From the NCBI GenBank assembly GCA_000695325.1, contig AVPN01000715.1:1-20936 (forward strand): a DNA stretch of 20,936 nt. Direction: 5' to 3'. The DNA comes from Pleurobrachia bachei. Lineage: Eukaryota; Ctenophora; Tentaculata; Cydippida; Pleurobrachiidae. The notes under the pieces are model-generated. The model made no database searches, was not told the origin of the DNA, and saw nothing but the letters and a program-made list of their open reading frames with translations. The position numbers and the translations under genes were made by a program. Below, piece by piece: positions 18,577-20,936 of this stretch. The first letter of the stretch is position 1. Each line of letters starts with the position of its first letter.

Positions 18577-18837
18577 GAGGTTGGTTGAGCTCGTTCAGAT
18601 CTCAACCGCACGACCCACACTGAAATTTCACGGTTTGAAGTTTCGTGGTAAAGTTCGAAGTGAAATTGACTCAGTATGGATGAAGGACACTTCGAGAGAT
18701 GTACCAGTAAAGAAATGAACCTCTTGCAAATGATTTCTCAGCCAAAAATTTATTTTCGCGAAACTTCAAACCGTGAAATTTCAGTGTGCTAGTGTGTGTG
18801 TCGTGCGGTTGAGATCTGAATGAGTGTGACCAACCTC
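18577..18837. mobile_element. 261-bp foldback element with arms of about 75 bp
   Basis: The left arm from GAGGTTGGT and the right arm ending ACCAACCTC are inverted copies over roughly 70-80 bp with small indels. Shared blocks include TCAGATCTCAACCGCACGAC and CACTGAAATTTCACGG followed by TTTGAAGTTTCG. The block is absent from the corresponding G2b flank near 14360. No clear target duplication is visible. It is a non-coding MITE or foldback of unknown family. A 16-bp piece of its arm, AATTTCACGGTTTGAA, recurs at 20146-20161. Confidence 0.75.
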
Positions 18838-19030
18838 AGTGTGTTTCCTCCCCAATACACATTCGAAGATGCTCAATATAACGTGCATACGAGAGCTTTA
18901 GAATACCTGAAAGATGAAAGAATCTTACATTCTTACGGATTGATTTTTGTTCAACTCCAACTTCAAATTAATTAAAGAGGAACTCGATAGCAGTTATGTT
19001 ATGCTCTGGTAAAATTAAAAGGTCTCGCTC

Positions 19031-19099
19031 TATCTCTCACTCACTCCCTCGAGTGAGATCTCTTTCTCTCTCTCCCTCCCTCTCTTTCCCGCCATCTCT
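19031..19099. repeat. Degenerate CT tract
   Basis: A CT-rich stretch containing a CTCGAGTGAGATCT island. It corresponds to the TC tract at 14520 after G2b and is where the paralogous block ends and unique DNA begins. Confidence 0.7.
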
Positions 19100-19107
19100 G
19101 TCACGGG

Positions 19108-19165
19108 CTGTATCGCGGCGCCATACCCCATTTGATTCTCAGATTGGGTCGGCGGCGCCAGACAG
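19108..19165 (+). mobile_element. CTGT-element copy 1, 58 bp, with near-exact 8-bp flanking repeat
   Basis: Starts CTGTATCGCGGCGCCA and ends GGCGGCGCCAGACAG, imperfect inverted ends of type CTGTMTGGCG. Flanks are GTCACGGG (19100-19107) and GTCACCGG (19166-19173), 7 of 8 matching. It shares its whole length with copies 2 and 3. It is far too small to code and fits a miniature hAT-like element. Confidence 0.75.
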
Positions 19166-19178
19166 GTCACCGGGGATT

Positions 19179-19356
19179 CCGGGGGCTCAAAAGGAAAGCC
19201 CGAATAGATCTCCCGAAAAAATCATCTGCATATTACGTTTCACCACACAGAAGTTACACGTGCATTCTGTGCGGTGAAAATACGATTTCACCGCACAGAA
19301 TACACGTGTGCACGTAATGTGCAGATGAATCTTTCGGGCATTTTTTCAGGCCCCGG
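19179..19356. mobile_element. 178-bp foldback with a near-perfect central hairpin
   Basis: The centre is a 24-bp inverted pair with one mismatch (19256-19279 and 19286-19309) around a 6-base loop ATACGA; the inner 15 bp, TTCTGTGCGGTGAAA, are perfect. A third related unit, TTCACCACACAGAAG followed by TTACACGTG, lies just left at 19240-19263. Outer arms (CATCTGCA, ATTACGT, CCCGAA blocks) extend the fold to CCGGGG at both ends. No coding capacity is seen. It is probably a MITE or a palindromic satellite fragment, and its target duplication is not clear. Confidence 0.75.
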
Positions 19357-19370
19357 TTATCCGCTGCCTT

Positions 19371-19432
19371 TCTCTCTCACTAATTCTCTCTCTCTATCTC
19401 CATCGCTCCATCCCTCTATCTCTCATATTTCA
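19371..19432. repeat. CT-rich tract
   Basis: Degenerate CT/CAT pyrimidine tract. Together with the GA-rich tract about 90 bp downstream it has opposite-strand symmetry, so the two could pair. Confidence 0.8.
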
Positions 19433-19519
19433 AGACACTACCTGGTCATCACTCGACGTATTTCTTTCTAGGGCGCTGCAGGGAATAATATGCTCTTCCT
19501 ACACCCGGTTATTGAGTTG

Positions 19520-19592
19520 GGAGAGACAGAGAGGGGGATAGGGAGGAAGAGAGGGGGATAGGGAGGAATAGAGAGAGAAAGAGAGAGAGATA
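19520..19592. repeat. GA-rich tract with a 20-bp tandem repeat
   Basis: A purine-rich stretch containing two adjacent 20-bp units (19531-19550, 19551-19570) that differ at one base, starting GAGGGGGATAGGG, followed by a GA dinucleotide run. Confidence 0.85.
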
Positions 19593-19913
19593 AAAGCGGT
19601 TAAGGTTTGCCCCTGCATAAAAATGAGTTATGATCATTTCATATTTGATTTGGTGAACTTGTAAGAAATTTAAATACAACGAGAGATTAAATCACGGTCA
19701 CATACATTCGACCTTATCCGAGACTTAAAATGCGTTACGCTATACCCGATACCGTTGTTTTCAAAATGTAAAGGTGATCGAATTGTCTTGGTAAATGCCA
19801 TCCGCTCTTTCCTAGGCCAATGCTCTGACAGCTGCTACTATAACTCCATCTTTTTATGTCGATATGGTGAACACTTCTTTAGTTCAAACAATCAAACCCT
19901 TTTGCAGTGAAAC
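19593..19913. other. Unique non-coding DNA
   Basis: No open frame of note, no repeat and no RNA gene signature is seen. Composition is AT-rich and unlike the GC-rich elements on either side. Confidence 0.6.
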
Positions 19914-19976
19914 CTGTCTGGCGCCGCCGACCCGATCTGAGCGCAGAATCAAATGGGGTATGGCGCCGCCATACAG
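19914..19976 (-). mobile_element. CTGT-element copy 2, 63 bp, exact 8-bp target duplication
   Basis: In reverse orientation it matches copy 1 along its full length, including the CATACCCCATTTGATTCT interior. It is flanked by an exact AGTGAAAC repeat (19906-19913, 19977-19984). This is the best-preserved member and defines the ends as CTGT...ACAG. Confidence 0.85.
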
Positions 19977-19984
19977 AGTGAAAC

Positions 19985-20393
19985 AGGGTCGAGCAACATA
20001 AATGCATGCCCAGCGATGCTGCTGCTTGCTAGTACCAAACCACCTACTTGGCTAATCGAAGAGTCTACTAGGTTACCTAAACAATCCCAGCCTTGAGAAT
20101 CAAAACGGCCGCCAAATAGGAATTTCACACGTGTGTTTGTTTAGGAATTTCACGGTTTGAAAGCTACATGGCTGTTGCACCCCGCCCTCCAATAGTTGAA
20201 TACATGTTGTGTGTAACTAGGAAGCATACCCTTCCTTCAGAAGGCATGGGTTATTGAGTACTCAGCAAGGCATTAGGGTAGTCGGCCTTTATTATTATTA
20301 GGACTTATATGATAGTCCTCTATTAGAGCATTGGCCTCAGTTTGGTATAAATCCCTTTTTTCTTGTGGCACCAACCTGATCTGTTATCTGGGT
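19985..20393. other. Unique non-coding DNA
   Basis: Nothing gene-like is seen. A 16-bp stretch at 20146-20161 matches the arm of the foldback at 18577. AATTTCACACGTGTG nearby at 20121 is a short palindromic stretch. Confidence 0.55.
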
Positions 20394-20472
20394 CTGTATG
20401 GCGGCGCCATACCCCATTTAATTCTCAAATTGACAGTGAGCTCAGCTCAGATAGGGTTGCGGCGCCAACATG
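20394..20472 (+). mobile_element. CTGT-element copy 3, 79 bp, diverged
   Basis: Shares CTGTATGGCGGCGCCATA and the CCCCATTTAATTCTC interior with copies 1 and 2 and ends GCGGCGCCAACATG. It is longer in the middle by about 20 bases. Flanks are ATCTGGGT (20386-20393) and ATCTGGGC (20473-20480), 7 of 8 matching. The short frame predicted over it is not a gene. Confidence 0.65.
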
Positions 20473-20480
20473 ATCTGGGC

Positions 20481-20886
20481 GGACTGTCAAATCGGGCTCT
20501 GGCGCGGCCAAAAATGTATCGATAGGATAACTGAGCAGTTGAATCCCGAGCTTTGGCGCTTGTGAGGCACCAATATTCCTTCAAGTCGTCAAACTCAACC
20601 ACTGGTCGAACCAGACCACTTTTATACAAGCTACACTCATTATGTCGGAAAATTTGATTTCAAAGATTTCGAATAATTTTTGTTGAGTAATAGCATAGAG
20701 TCAATCTCTGAGCCTGCGTGGACGATATTGTGATTGCTTGCAACATAAACCCTCATTTCAGATTGTAGAACCATGTTAATCTTCGTTCGACATTGTATTC
20801 AATGAAGCAAACATCTTAGTCTTACATCGCAACATGACTCGGCGTATATTACATCAGAGTTCTACAGCCCTTCCATCATCTCCTTT
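20481..20886. other. Unique non-coding right flank
   Basis: A few further GGCGC-rich patches (20500-20515, 20555-20570) resemble decayed pieces of the CTGT element. Otherwise no gene, RNA or repeat is recognised. Confidence 0.55.
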
Positions 20887-20891
20887 CAGTC

Positions 20892-20936
<45 letters not shown>
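20887..20936. repeat. (CT)n microsatellite at the window edge
   Basis: A nearly pure CT run that continues to the last base, so its true length is unknown. Confidence 0.95.

Noticed and set aside
20331-20629. Small open frames on both strands at the right end
   Set aside because: They overlap the CTGT-element copy 3 and show no gene structure.

Overview
The window is eukaryotic, most likely from an invertebrate animal. Its coding sequence is cut into short exons by small GT-AG introns, it is rich in (CT)n microsatellites and MITE-like elements, and one gene resembles ODF2/cenexin, a protein of centrioles and basal bodies. The style would suit a sponge or another early-branching or compact invertebrate genome, but nothing read here fixes the phylum. 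No rRNA, tRNA, CRISPR array or bacterial operon was seen.

Two host genes, both on the + strand, make up almost all of the coding content. Gene G1 (1426-5439, exons a-i) encodes at least 621 residues of a coiled-coil protein. Its exons e-h resemble the C-terminal coiled coil of ODF2, and it ends in a long Ser-rich, acidic, then Gly/Arg-rich tail of its own. Gene G2 (best copy about 12459-13631) encodes a low-complexity protein that I do not recognise, with a very basic C-terminus.

The layout is a nested set of head-to-tail duplications: G1-A (nine exons, 1426-5439); G1-B (3' part only, 6107-8846); G1-C (last exon fragment, 9428-9797); G2a (truncated, to 11846); G2b (full, to 13631); G1-D (last intron and last exon, 14554-15477); G2c (16824-17883, frameshifted). 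Junctions lie near 6106/6107, 9428-9430, 11846 and 14554. Copies range from apparently identical blocks over 1 kb to clearly diverged blocks, in patterns that do not fit simple duplication. Either gene conversion has mixed them or two haplotypes were stitched into one contig. The last-exon proteins of G1-A, B and D are identical although A and D differ at roughly 35 silent bases.

The paralogous segments also differ by small DNA-transposon-like insertions, which act as presence/absence markers: a 287-bp block upstream of G2a/G2b, a TA-flanked 165-bp element after G2b, and a 109-bp element with an 8-bp target duplication after G2c. The unique right end (about 19030-20936) has no convincing gene. 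It holds a 178-bp foldback, three copies of a 58-79-bp element flanked by 8-bp direct repeats, and purine/pyrimidine tracts. The left end (1-1425) is non-coding and microsatellite-rich, and upstream exons of G1 probably lie outside the window. All statements rest on reading by eye and on recalled protein sequence, with no database search.
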